NCBI GenBank assembly: GCA_028751875.1
Contig: CM054140.1
Coordinates: 27,653,730 to 27,717,729 of the forward strand
Length of the DNA stretch: 64,000 nt
Source of the DNA: Rapana venosa
Lineage: Eukaryota > Mollusca > Gastropoda > Neogastropoda > Muricidae
Reading direction: 5' to 3'
Within the stretch, counting starts at the first letter, position 1. Each line of letters opens with the position of its first letter. A program made the position numbers and the translations under genes. Positions 34,255 through 44,879 of this stretch are shown here, one piece after another. The notes beneath the pieces were generated by a model. It saw nothing but the letters and a program-made list of their open reading frames with translations, was not told where the DNA came from and made no database searches.

Positions 34255-36222
34255 TCACTTTTTTTTGACTTGATGTTGTTTAAAAAACAAAATTTTTTCT
34301 TTCCCTTTCCCCTTTCCGACGTGTGGTGAAACTTTCACGCCCAAAATTTTTGTGGCTGTTTGGTGGGGGTGTGACGCATGGTTCCCTGTAGCGTTAGGGG
34401 GCAGGGGGGAAAGAAGAGGAAGTATGGCGGAACCAGTCATGTGATCCCCCCTGTCGTCAAAGAAAGGTGCGGCGAAATCTCGCGTCCTTGCCGTCCGAAA
34501 GCATGGGTTGGTCACCAACCGGCACCCGTTTGGGGCAGAAGGGTAGGCCGGGCACCACCCGACGTTTGCAAGTGGGTGTGTGCTGATGCGAGCTTCCAGC
34601 CATCCTGGATGCAGGAGGAAAGCGCCACGCATGATGGTGAAGGAGGTGCGGCAGATGACACACAGGTCTCCTGAGTCCGTGAAGTAGCCCACGTCACCAG
34701 TGCGGAACCAGCCATCCTGAAGAGTGATCTTCTTTGTGGCCTCTTCATTGTTGAAATAGCCTTGAAATGGTATGGTTGTCCGCACAATGACTTGTCCCAT
34801 CTTTCTTCTGGCCATGGAGACTACATTGTCTTCATCATTGATCACCTTCACTTCCACACCTGGTAAAGGTTTCCCATTGTTACAGTCCTCATATTGTTCA
34901 GGATCAAAGACGGTCTTCTTCGTCATTGGCCCAAGTTCAGAAGAACCATAGACGATGTTGATGGCTTCAGTCAGATTCCCCATGGCTCCCTTCACAAGAC
35001 TGGTATGTACAGGCTGACCAGAAATGGTCAGGACAGTGAGTTTCCAGGGCAGGTCTTTCCACAGTTCCTCTCGAGAAAGAATCTGCTGCACGTAAAGGGG
35101 CAGCATGAAGGCAACGTTGCACCGCTCCTGACATATCACAGTCCAGACATGAGCTGCAGGATCTGCTGGGGAGCCACGGCTGAGATCTGTAGCAACTCGT
35201 GTCACCCCTGCATTTAGATAACCTGCTGGGAATCCTCCACTCCAGCCAAGCCTGCTATTATTGAAATTTACAAGTTGAGCATAAGAGGTAGCTTTGTTTT
35301 CTCTCTTTGCTTCTGTGCCTTCTTTGAAGAATCCGAAAACAAGCTGATCACTGGACTCTGCATCAGAACGGATCTGTTCCATTTTGCGGCTGCCATCATG
35401 TACAAATGTTGCTGGTTGGACCTGGTCAGTTGCTGGTTCAGCCTTTTTAGCATCAACAAAGGGTTCAGGAACCAAGGGCATCCCAAAGGACTTTGAAAAT
35501 CTTGAAGCCAATTGCAAAAAATGGGAATGGGAATGAGGAACCAGTTTAGAAAAGCCTGTGCTTCCAGATGTATTCCAGATACAAGCGAGGTCATCTGCAG
35601 CCACCTCAGCCATATAACTATCCTGATGCTGCTCCAGCATGTCCAGAAAGCTGCTGACCTTTCCCAGACTTTGCCAGTAACAGGGCAAGATTCTGCGCAA
35701 AGCAGGCAGCTGAGCAACATGGATGGTGTCATCACTGCACTCTTCTTTCTCCAGTGATTCCAGCAGCCAGGCGGCCCCCTTGGGCTGCAGGGGATCCAGG
35801 ATGACGGCTGTGCACTGGGAGTCTTTGAGAGATCCCAGGAAATCAGCTCCATCAGCCAGAAAGATCTGGCCGTTCATGGCCGTGGCCCCGGCCATCATGA
35901 TGCCAAAATCAGACACCACTCTCTCTGGTGAGTTGGGCAACGTGTTACACACCACGTCTCCACGTCTGACGCCATCACGTCGCAATATGGCTGCGAAACG
36001 ACCTGCTAGTCGGTAGACATCTGCTCTGGTCAGAACTCGACGTTTGAGGGCGGAGTCCACGAAAATGAAAGCTGCAGTGTCAGGTTGGTGGGTGGCCCAG
36101 TGGTGAAGCACCTCGGGTACAGTGTTGAAGGTCTCAGCCATGACTGCAGTTAAGTTTTCTGGAATCAAATTGTTGCACACTTGATTCATATTTTTATAGA
36201 ATGAATAAAAAAGCATTTTCAA
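34255..36222 (-). CDS. acyl-CoA synthetase-like protein (ANL superfamily)
   Basis: ANL enzymes activate a carboxylate with ATP to an acyl-adenylate and then usually form a CoA thioester. The frame of 655 codons has the phosphate-binding loop CIWNTSGSTGFSKLVPHSH (residues 214-232), the YGSSELGPM motif (425-433), DGWFRTGDVGYF (503-514) and the hinge and C-terminal subdomain start FTIMRGAFLLHPGWLEARI (528-546). A stretch of about 80 residues between the loop and the next core block is polar and looks like a family-specific insert. After about residue 550 the frame is disturbed, and the expected catalytic-lysine motif reads LPPNATGN without lysine. The related copy at 21.1 kb keeps LPANATGK, so the damage here may be consensus error in the poor-quality flank. 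The start could also be Met12 or Met28, nearer to the usual N-terminus. The frame lacks introns, so a retrocopy is possible. Substrate chain length cannot be told. Confidence 0.8.
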   Translation of the reverse strand: MKMLFYSFYKNMNQVCNNLIPENLTAVMAETFNTVPEVLHHWATHQPDTAAFIFVDSALKRRVLTRADVYRLAGRFAAILRRDGVRRGDVVCNTLPNSPERVVSDFGIMMAGATAMNGQIFLADGADFLGSLKDSQCTAVILDPLQPKGAAWLLESLEKEECSDDTIHVAQLPALRRILPCYWQSLGKVSSFLDMLEQHQDSYMAEVAADDLACIWNTSGSTGFSKLVPHSHSHFLQLASRFSKSFGMPLVPEPFVDAKKAEPATDQVQPATFVHDGSRKMEQIRSDAESSDQLVFGFFKEGTEAKRENKATSYAQLVNFNNSRLGWSGGFPAGYLNAGVTRVATDLSRGSPADPAAHVWTVICQERCNVAFMLPLYVQQILSREELWKDLPWKLTVLTISGQPVHTSLVKGAMGNLTEAINIVYGSSELGPMTKKTVFDPEQYEDCNNGKPLPGVEVKVINDEDNVVSMARRKMGQVIVRTTIPFQGYFNNEEATKKITLQDGWFRTGDVGYFTDSGDLCVICRTSFTIMRGAFLLHPGWLEARISTHPLANVGWCPAYPSAPNGCRLVTNPCFRTARTRDFAAPFFDDRGDHMTGSAILPLLSPLPPNATGNHASHPHQTATKILGVKVSPHVGKGKGKEKILFFKQHQVKKK

Positions 36223-36239
36223 AACAGATAATCTTAGTT

Positions 36240-36516
36240 TTTCACTTCATGAAGACCAAATGGGATCTATTACATGGGGCGATCAAATACGTGAAATTTT
36301 CAAAAGGGGTTAGACAGGAAGAAACGTGGGGCTCAGGTTCAATGCCACAAAGACAGAAGTACTGCATGTTTTCAAGAACCGGTTGCTAACAGGGAAAAAT
36401 ATAAAGATTGATAACACTCTTTTAGAAAATGTCAAAGATTTATAATATCTAGGCTCACTTAAAAAATGGATCATATCCCAAAGTTATTAATACAATACTG
36501 AACATGCCTTAAAATG
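36240..36516 (+). pseudogene. RTE-like LINE fragment, part 1
   Basis: The plus strand reads GLRFNATKTEVLHVFKNRLL near 36,325-36,385, then IKIDNTLLENVKD and YLGSLK. This matches the segment after the catalytic YADD box of RTE-type reverse transcriptases. The fragment stops at the SINE C insertion and resumes at 37,045. Confidence 0.7.
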
Positions 36517-36659
36517 GATCGGTGGATCGGTGGTCTAGAGGTAACGCGCCTGTCTAGAAAGCGAAAAGTCCGGGTCTGAAGTGTGCGGCGGTTCGTACCC
36601 CGTTTGGACCGGAAATTTTTCCCCCATCCATTAGACCATGAGTGGTGGTCTGGGCGCTA

Positions 36660-36690
<31 letters not shown>

Positions 36691-37036
36691 CGCGTGTTAC
36701 ACGTAATTATTTAGCGCACGTAAAAAAACCCACGGCAACAAGAGAGTTGTCCCTGGCAAAATTCTTAGAAAAAAGCCACTCTGATAGGGAAACAAATACA
36801 GCTACAGAAAAAAAAAAAAAAAAAAAAAAAAAAAGGGTGAAAGGGTGGCGCAGCGCTAAGTGGCGACGCGTTTCTCCCGCTCTCCCAGGGAGAGCAGCCC
36901 GAATTTCACGGAGAGAAATCTGCCATGACTTAAAGTGGTATGAAATAAAATCTGAGCGCTTTGATTTGTTGCTTTACAAGATTCAGCGCTATATAAATTC
37001 CATACATTATTATTATTATTATTATCATTATTATTA
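36517..37036 (+). mobile_element. SINE C, full copy with target duplication
   Basis: The head TCGGTGGTCTAGAGGTAACG looks like a tRNA A-box region, and GGTTCGTACCCC like a B box. The body contains GAGTGGTGGTCTGGGCGCTA and TTGTCCCTGGCAAAATTC. An internal poly-A of about 25 bp (36,808-36,834) separates a second module containing GGGAGAGCAGCCCGAATTTC. The 3' tail AGCGCTATATAAATTCCATA ends in (ATT)n. Perfect 8-bp flanks TTAAAATG lie at 36,509-36,516 and 37,037-37,044. A second copy is at 48,211-48,635. Confidence 0.9.
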
Positions 37037-37172
37037 TTAAAATGTAGAATGATCTAAATAAACAACATCTGGAAAGATCGCAGCATCTCTTCCCAGCTGA
37101 AAATGAAAATAATGAAAAGCTTAGTGTGGCCTGCCATGCTATGTGGTTGCAAATCCTGGACACAAATAATTC
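37037..37172 (+). pseudogene. RTE-like LINE fragment, part 2
   Basis: After the SINE the plus strand continues as IWKDRSISSQLKMKIMKSLV and WPAMLCGCKSWTQ. This corresponds to the ...K..i..s.v...LYG.E.W block downstream of part 1. The two parts join cleanly if the SINE and one target duplication are removed. Confidence 0.7.
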
Positions 37173-37560
37173 GATTCAATTCAATTCAATCACTTTATTA
37201 TCTCACAGAGGAATTCATGTGAGTTACAAGCAGTACATAAAAAAGTGAATAAGAAGAATAACACAGCACAGAACACTTCCATTACCTCGCACACAAGATA
37301 ATACCTACACCAATACCAACATTTTATCTTCTCAATAAAAAGAAGAGTTCAAGTGGTTACAAGCCATATCTACATAAAAGTGCTAAACAGAGGCATTTAA
37401 TACAGAATACTATTTATGTAATAACAAAATTTAATCCTAAAAAGAACGCACAAACACGCATGCACAAACATAAACACACACAAGCGCAGGCACTCACACA
37501 CACATACACAGCACGCATAGACATATGCCAATGCACAAATGATTATAACATGCCGTACGA
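37173..37560 (-). repeat. 3' end of an unnamed retroposon
   Basis: On the minus strand the end reads GAATTCCTCTGTGAGATAAT, then AAAGTGATTGAATTGAATTG with (TTGAA)n at 37,173-37,192. This style, a polyadenylation-like signal plus a short tandem tail, is typical of LINE or SINE 3' ends. The rest is A/C-rich with CA tracts at 37,440-37,510. Confidence 0.55.
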
Positions 37561-38045
37561 TAAGGGCACTATCAATAGATAAGATGTACTATATTACACT
37601 TTTAAAAAACGATAAAAGATCGTGAAAAAGAATCGAAGCTGAGATGCGAGTTTTTAGAAGGCTGATCAGGGTCAGCTCGACTGATAGAAGAATAAATGAA
37701 AGATGACTACACGAGCTAGGAACAAGAACAACAACAAAAACTTCCAACATTAACAATTTAAAGAAAAGTAAGTTAAGTAGGCCATGCGTTATGAAACCGA
37801 GATAGCGACCTCCTGAAGACTGTCTTTCAAGGCAAGACTGAGGCAAAAAGAAAAAAGGCAGACCCCAGTTCTTCATTGGCAAATCGTAAATCCTGGGGCA
37901 GGGAAAAATCCATGGAAGTCAGCTTTGAAAAGCAAAAACCGACCAAATGGAAAGGGGATCATGGGGTATAATTGGTTCGGTGACAAGACGAACGGGGGTG
38001 ACGCCGAAGGTGAGGTGAGAGGTGGGGTTTTTATACTCTGAAGCT

Positions 38046-38077
<32 letters not shown>

Positions 38078-39060
38078 TTTTTCTCTCTCTCTCTCTCTCT
38101 CAACTACAATTTTTGATATATATTAAACAATGCGGGGAAAGAATTCCCTTGTGGAAAAAAAAATTTGGAGAATCTCCCTTCTTAAAATATATAAGAAAGG
38201 GGGAGAGGGGGAGAAACGTTTTGTTACCAATGTATCGGCCATACTTTTTTAAAACGAAAGCTTCGTGGCCACAGCCGCAGATGCTAGCAGTTCATATCAG
38301 TGCCACCCTAAACCTTCCTTGCGTGCTTTTTTCGGCCCCGCCAGTCTTCCTTGTCTGCAGGATAAATTTTCAAAATTTGGAGCATAATGCGGGGAAAGGG
38401 AAAAAACAAATGGGCAAAAGACAAAACGACATCTGTTCCAACCGGCACAAAAGATCTACTTTCCTAAAGGGGGAAGGCGTTTTGCGGGCTCCGGTAGACA
38501 GGATTCGTTTTTGCTTAAACCTAGAAAGAAGACTTTCAGAATTATTTTTTCCTTTTAAACACAAAAAAAAAAAAAAAACCCAAAATGTTAAAACATAAAG
38601 ACCCTCCCCCAAAAAGCAAAAACAAAAAACAAAAAACAAAAACAAAAAACCTGTTCCCCCAAATATCAATTAATCGATTGGATTAAAAGTCACAACAACC
38701 AAACCAATGACACGTAAACACTTGGTTTTTAAAACTTTTTAAAAAATAAAAAAAAACCCCTGGTGTTTTTTGCAGGCTTGAAACAAGACGGGGGGGCAAA
38801 ATGACACACACACACACAAACCAACATACTTGGACTTGAAATTTGGAATCAGCTCAGGAATAATAAAGCAGAAGTGATCAGTGTCTGGTCGATCGCAGTA
38901 CAGCCTTGCCAGTTGTACCAAACAGCACGCACAGACATGTGATAGTGTCTAATTCTGTTTGTTTACGCAAACTTGACGCTCAGCATGGATGACATATGTC
39001 ATTTCTCATGCCCTTATGCATTGTTTATCGGTCTGCGTCTGCACCTTTTGTATTAGTCAT
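37561..39060. other. no gene seen; partly low-quality
   Basis: A (CT)n tract lies at 38,047-38,102. From 37,860 to 38,760 the sequence has stretched homopolymers. No domain or repeat family was recognised. Confidence 0.5.
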
Positions 39061-39071
39061 TATCTTTTACA

Positions 39072-39173
39072 AACAAACACACACACACACACACACCACA
39101 CACACACAACCACACACACACACACACACACACACACATGGACACAGAAGGACAAAGAGACAGGCAGGCAGGC

Positions 39174-39232
<59 letters not shown>

Positions 39233-39286
39233 GCAGACACACAGAGAGGGAGAGAGAGACAGAGACAGACAGAGACAGAGAGAGCA

Positions 39287-39321
<35 letters not shown>

Positions 39322-39378
39322 ACTGACAGACAGCAGACAGACAGGCAGACTGACAGACTGACTGACAAATAGACAGAC
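39072..39378. repeat. (CA)n, (GA)n and (ACAG/ACTG)n microsatellites
   Basis: CA units run at 39,075-39,139, GA units with GACA interruptions at 39,173-39,320, and GACAGACAG/ACTGACTG units to 39,375. It adjoins the tail of the RTE LINE on the minus strand. Confidence 0.95.
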
Positions 39379-41186
39379 TTCTTCTTCTTCTTCAAGTGTC
39401 CGGTCTGGTCCTGCAGACATCGACGATCATGGCTCTCCATTCTTCCCTGTTCTCGGTCCCTCTCATGAGCTCATTGTTGGTGCCCTCTTTATTCGTTGCG
39501 AATTTATTAAAGCTGTCTGTGAATTTTGTGCGTTGTCTTCCTCTGCTCTTGTTTCCACAGATTTTGCCACTCCATAACAGTTTCTCTAGTCCGTCAGCCC
39601 TGATTATATGGCCAAAAAATTTGAGCTGTCTTTCTCTGATGGTGTTGAGAAGGGATCTCTTGTATCCAGCCATTTCCATTACCTCTGCATTTATTTTTTA
39701 TTTTTTCCATGAGACTTTTATGATTCTCCGGATGAACTACATCTCCACTGCTTCTAGTCGCTGTTCTGTGTCCTTGGCTAGGGTCCAGCACTCACATCCG
39801 TACAGAAGAATGGACCATACGTAGGCTCTCAAGACATGGATCTTTGTCTTGAGGCTTATCTTACTGTTGGTAAAAATGCATTTCATGTTGTTAAAAGTTG
39901 CCTTAGATTGACCGATTCTCTTCTTGATTTCTGTGTCACACTTGCGTCCGGGGTGATAGTACAACCAGTATTTAAAGGTGTTTACTTGTTGATTCTCTCT
40001 CCTTTACAGGCTATGTTGCATTGTGGTATAACAGCTTTTTTCGAGATCACCATGCATTCTGTCTTCTTTGCATTGAGCTGTAATCCTTTCTTTTCGCTTC
40101 GTCTGTTACTGTTGTTACATCTTTTGCAGTTTTTCTTCAGAGTCGGCGATAAGGACTGTGTCATCTGCATATCTCAGGTTGTTGATGTTGTGGCCACCTA
40201 CACTAATTCCCTCATGATTCTCAATATTTCGTAGAATTATTTCAGTATATACATTAAATAAATCAGGTGAGAACACGCAGCCCTGCCTCACACCCCTGCA
40301 GATTGGTCTATGTTGACTGATGTCATTGTCGACTCTAATGGCTGCCTCCTGTTCCCAATATATGTTTCTGAGGACTCGTAGATCTTTCCCATCGATGTAT
40401 AGCCCTGCCAGAATATCAAACAAGTCGGAGTGTCGTACTTTGTCGAACGCTTTTGAGTAGTCAATGAAACAGAGGTACAGGTCTTTCTGGACCTCGATAG
40501 ATCTTTCAATGAGAGTTTTCAATGCGAAGATTGCATTTCTGGTGCCTTTGTCTGCCATGAATCCAAATTGCGTTTCTGATATTTCTGGGAGTATTTTATT
40601 TCTCATTCTCTTCATGAGTATTCGTAAAAGAACTTTGGTGAGGTGACTCATCAGGCTGATTGTACGACGTTGGTCACATTCAGCTGTGCGCGGTTTCTTA
40701 GGGATCGCAATGTAGATGGACTTCTTCATATCTGTCGGAATCTCTCCTGTGTCATATATATATTGTTTAGTAGTTTTGTGACTGCCTTAATTCCCACTTC
40801 ATCCAGGGCTGTTATCAATTCAGATGGGATATCATCAGGTCCTGGCGCCTTACCACTTTTCATCTTGCTGAGTGCATGTCTCACTTCGTCTTTCATGATT
40901 ATGTGGCCATCTTCGTTGCTAATATGAGGAGGTGGCCTCTGTCGTCGTGGTATAACTCTTCGATGTATTCTGACCACCTGTTAAGAATATCTTCTTTTTC
41001 CATGAGTATTTCTCCATCTCTCGACTTTATACAACCTGTTTTTGCTGATGATTTCTTCCCTGTCACATCTTTTATTTTTTCATGCATAAGTTTGCTATCA
41101 AAATTTGCATTCGTTTCAATTTCCTTGCGCTGCATATTTATCCATTCTTCCTTGGCTTCATTACACTGACTGACAGACGCAGACAC
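39379..41186 (-). pseudogene. RTE-clade LINE, 5'-truncated, frameshifted
   Basis: The minus strand encodes most of an RTE/BovB-type reverse transcriptase. In order there is EEWINMQRKEIETNANFDSK near 41,150 and the pre-RT linker with DGEILMEKEDILNRWSEYIE near 41,000. GKAPGPDDIPSELI lies near 40,850. A frame of 204 codons at 40,115-40,729 carries CFIDYSKAFDKVRH, GVRQGC and NLRYADDTVLIADS, the last being the catalytic box. It is followed by LLYGCECWTLAKD near 39,780-39,800 and the RTE-typical C-terminus RQLKFFGHIIRADGLEKLLW and REEWRAMI ending at 39,392. The 3' tail is (AAG)n at 39,379-39,392. The endonuclease is missing, so the copy is 5'-truncated, with several frameshifts. Confidence 0.92.
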
Positions 41187-42640
41187 AGACGCAGACGTTT
41201 ATTCATAAAGGCCACAGCCCCTTAGAAGGGGGATAAACATAACAATATGTTCATGACATAAAATGCAACAGTACAATATTTGCTACTCATGTTAACAATG
41301 TGTTTCTTATCTTAAATGCTTTCTGTAAGTACAATGCTAAATTACTTATAGTTCTCTTGTTTGTTGTAGTCAGAAGCAATATCAGTTTAAACAAACAAGG
41401 TTGCGAGTAATACTTACATGGAATAAGTTGTTTTCTGAGATCACTTAATCCAGGACAAGTAAGAACAAAATGTACTTCATTTTCTTGTGACTCAAGGCAT
41501 AATGGGCAAATCAAGTTACAATCAGGTACTCTTCTATAGCGGAAACGATGCACAAAAATATCAGAAACGCCAAATCTAAATTTTGTAATAGTTATTTTCA
41601 AATATCTATCCAATTGTACTGATAGATACTCTGGAATACAATGCGAGGAATTTAACATATTATACACATAAAATCTACTGCTGTCTTCCATATGAGCACT
41701 CCATCTCTGCCAACCACAATCAATAATACGTTGTCGAAACACACCAATGAAACCATTCATATCACCTACACCCTGATTCATCCATACAAAGCCAAAACCA
41801 TACTCATACAATGTCATTCGTACACGTGAAACCCAGTTGTTTTTTCCTCTGGCATCTAATTTTCCTAGCATGTTGTAAGCCTTTTGTGGCAATCTGTGTG
41901 GCTCCATCTGAACTATTTTTATCCAACAGCGAATACAAGTTACTAAGGTAAAGGTAAAGGAGTCCCATAACCTATAAGGTCGTAGAGGAGCGAGGCGACA
42001 GAGACCTCACTTCTCTAGGGCCAGCATATTGAGGGCGGCGCCCATCTCCTCTCCCTCGCTGCTTTACCTTCCCTGACCCTAAAGAGGGCAGGTACCCATT
42101 TACAGCTGGGTGAACTGGGGGAACTATACTGAAGCCAAGGCCCGCAAACGGTCACCCATCCAACTGGTAACCACGCTCGACGCTGCTTAGTCACTATAGA
42201 ACGCAAATATATAGGTTATCTGTTTGTCTCTCCATAAATTAAATCATTGGGTGTTTGCAACGAAACTCCAAGAAACCTTTTCAGTGCATACAGATGAACT
42301 TTTCCGTGTGCATTGCCGATGGGTCCAAACCCCACAGTTCTGCACTGTACTGTACCATAGGTTGAATTTGACAGTCAAATATCTTTAAGAGTAACATCAA
42401 TGAATCATTCCCTAACCAAGACAGCTTCCTTAAAATACAAAGTAATGCATGTTTTGCTCTGCTTGCAAGGTTTTTGCAAGCAAAAGTAAAACTTAAACGA
42501 GGTGAAAAATAAATTCCCAGATATTTATAAACTTCCACCTGTTGTTTAAGTGTACATTGGACTAAAGCACAGTTAGAACGGAGCGTCTGGAGGGAGGAAG
42601 GTAAGGGCCTGACAGACAGCACAGAACAGGGCATAGACGT
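41187..42640 (-). pseudogene. CR1/L2-like LINE C-terminal half, split by repeat A
   Basis: On the minus strand VEVYKYLGIYFSPRLSF (about 42,500-42,540) and FDCQIQPMVQYSAELWGLDP (about 42,315-42,375) form the end of the RT. KRFLGVSLQTPNDLIYGETNR follows (given in part). After repeat A the frame resumes at 41,930 with CIRCWIKIVQ and a clean 206-codon stretch (41,287-41,907). That stretch contains VRMTLYEYGFGFVWMNQGVG and a zinc-finger-like CPLCLESQENEVHFVLTCP. The 3' end near 41,190 has an AATAAA-like signal followed by short GTCTGC/GTCTGT repeats. It belongs to the same family as the plus-strand LINE at 26.4-28.1 kb. Confidence 0.85.
41945..42190 (+). mobile_element. repeat A, copy 2, inserted in a LINE
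   Basis: It starts AGGTAAAGGTAAAGGAG and ends near CTCGACGCTGCTTAG, the reverse complement of the copy at 2,686-2,936. It separates two pieces of the LINE frame (GETNR... and CIRCWIK...). The flanks GTTACTA (41,938-41,944) and GTCACTA are a probable 7-bp target duplication with one mismatch. Confidence 0.85.
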
Positions 42641-42950
42641 TAACGATAGGCCCTACAGGGGAGTGCCAACATGCAGATGGCTATTGATCGCCTTTTTAGC
42701 ATTCCTCTCTCCCGGAGCTCACACTAAATAGAATACTTATACGCATACATACATACATACTACATTACAGACATACATACATACATACATTAATAACATC
42801 TATACATACTTACATACAACTACATACACACGTCCATCTCACACACATCCACCGCACACACACACACACACACCACACACATACAGACTAATACATATAC
42901 ATACATACATAATACATTACATACATACATGCACATCACGCATGGCACTG

Positions 42951-43240
42951 CGTCTAATATCACTTTAAGTGAACAGACGTAAAATTGAAGCCTCTACACA
43001 ATACATGCACTCACACACACATATATACATTCATACATTCATTCACCTCACCACCATACATGCACACACAAACACATACTTCATACATACATACTACATA
43101 CATACTAAGCACGACATAACATACAGTACTTACATACATACATACATGCATGCATACTCATACATACAGCCATACATACATGCACCCACACTGACACTCG
43201 GTCCTAATAGATCACTTTAAGTGAACAGACGTAATTGAAG
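42951..43240. repeat. paired hairpin motifs in a ~250-bp tandem
   Basis: CGTCT...TCACTTTAAGTGA...CAGACG at 42,951-42,980 recurs, slightly changed, at 43,203-43,232. Each is followed by GTAA(AA)TTGAAG and ACAT-rich sequence, so the surrounding 250 bp seem to be a loose tandem duplication. A variant with CACTGAGAGTGA is at 48,649-48,689. Confidence 0.75.
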
Positions 43241-43499
43241 GACACCACAACATTCATGCACCACACTCACACTATACATACTATACATAATACATGCACA
43301 CACACATACATGCACACAAATATACACAAATACATACATACATAAATAAATACACGCACGCACATACATACATACATACATACATGCATGATGCATGCAT
43401 GCAGATCATACTTACATACATTACATACATACATACTTACATACATACATAATACATACGTGCACGGGGACGTAGGAATAGTCGTATTGGTACGTCGAC

Positions 43500-44870
43500 C
43501 AAGAGGCACAGACACGAACTCATCTGCGCTTTGCATTGCGAACTTTGACATGAAAACATGCAGGCAGGTTAGTAGGGCTAGTAGTAGCAGGCAGGCAGGC
43601 AGGCAGGCGCCGCGCGGCGCGCGCGCACACACACATACACACACAACCACACGCGCCGCGCGCACACGCTGCTACACACACAGAGGTATGGGAAGAGAAA
43701 AACCGCACGCACACAAACTTACTCACAACCCATGTACGACATACCACACAGGTAAGGGGGAGACACACAAGCACACTACACGCGCGCGCGCGCGCGCACA
43801 CACACAGCACATCGCACACACACACACACTAACTCCACTCTCTTACACAGACAGACAGATATTCTGACACAGAGAGACAGAGAGAACGCACTTTATCCTA
43901 ATATAACTTTGCCAGAAACAACAAAACAAAATGACCGAAGCCTCTTTTGACTCAATGTCAGCCATCCATCGCGTTCCTCGATGCGATTATACTTGCAATG
44001 CTTAGCCGTGTACTGTTTCAGCGGATACTGCGACCGCCACTTCGGGGCATCGGTGCTAATGATTATTTATCAAGTATGATGAGAGGATACATGTATGAAT
44101 TAACAAACAATGAATGCCTAGTAGATAAATGATACATTGAAGAGAGAGAACGTTTGGGGAAATGGACAGGAAATGATGGAGGTCAAGGAAAAACGTGGGA
44201 AAAAAACAGAGGAGAGATGGGGGGGGAGAGAGAGATGAGAGAGAGGGATTGAGAGTTACTAGATGAGAGGGAGAGAGAGACGGTGTGGAGAGGAGAGCGA
44301 GAGGGTGACGAGGATGAGAAGAGAGGTGAGAGTGAGTGTGAGAGATTGGAGAGAAGGTGGAAGGGGGGCGGGAGAAGGGAGAAGGAGAGGTTGAGGAGGA
44401 GGAAGAAAACAAAAAAAGTTGAGGAGGGAGGGAGGAAAACAAAAGTTTGTTAATGCTGTGATGCAAAAAAAAAAATATAGATCAGCCAGAAAAGCATGCA
44501 TGACTACTCATTTCGTTTCCAACTCTGCTGATCTAAAGAATAAAATAGGACAGGTATTTTCGGTACGTTGTGCAAAATATTTGTTGCGAAATATTTGAGT
44601 AGAAGAGTAACTATGAAGCATTGTTTTAATATGTACATAGGCTTTAGGCCACAAATTACATTGGAGTGTGGGGATGAGGGCAGAAGAAACAATTTTTTGT
44701 ATACTTGATGTCTGCCAAATCAATTTTGTAACACAAGAAAAACAACCATTGCCTTGTGGACGACATGATCACAATAGCCCTTTCTTGATCAGCCTTAGAA
44801 CATTGATAATAACACATAGTATATGCCAATCATAATAATGGCTATACAAAGCCCCTAATTCAGCTATGCT
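43500..44870. other. no gene seen
   Basis: The stretch holds (GGCA)n at 43,590-43,608, a CG-rich segment, CA and CG alternation near 43,780-43,810, and purine-rich DNA at 44,140-44,440. The rest (44,440-44,870) is ordinary AT-rich sequence without a recognisable frame. Confidence 0.55.
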
Positions 44871-44879
44871 GCTGTACGA

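Noticed and set aside
34255..36222. Luciferase or peptide synthetase adenylation domain
   Set aside because: The motifs are those of the whole ANL superfamily. There is no carrier domain, and the general layout is closer to acyl-CoA ligases.
36520..36600. tRNA gene
   Set aside because: A and B boxes are present but the arms do not fold into a cloverleaf and a SINE body follows. The same applies at 13,645, 16,540, 29,030, 48,211 and 51,144.
43267..44466. Conserved genes because frames recur at 59.6-60.8 kb
   Set aside because: Exact recurrence comes from the duplicated unit. The frames are ACAT-, CA- or GA-derived and show no protein features.
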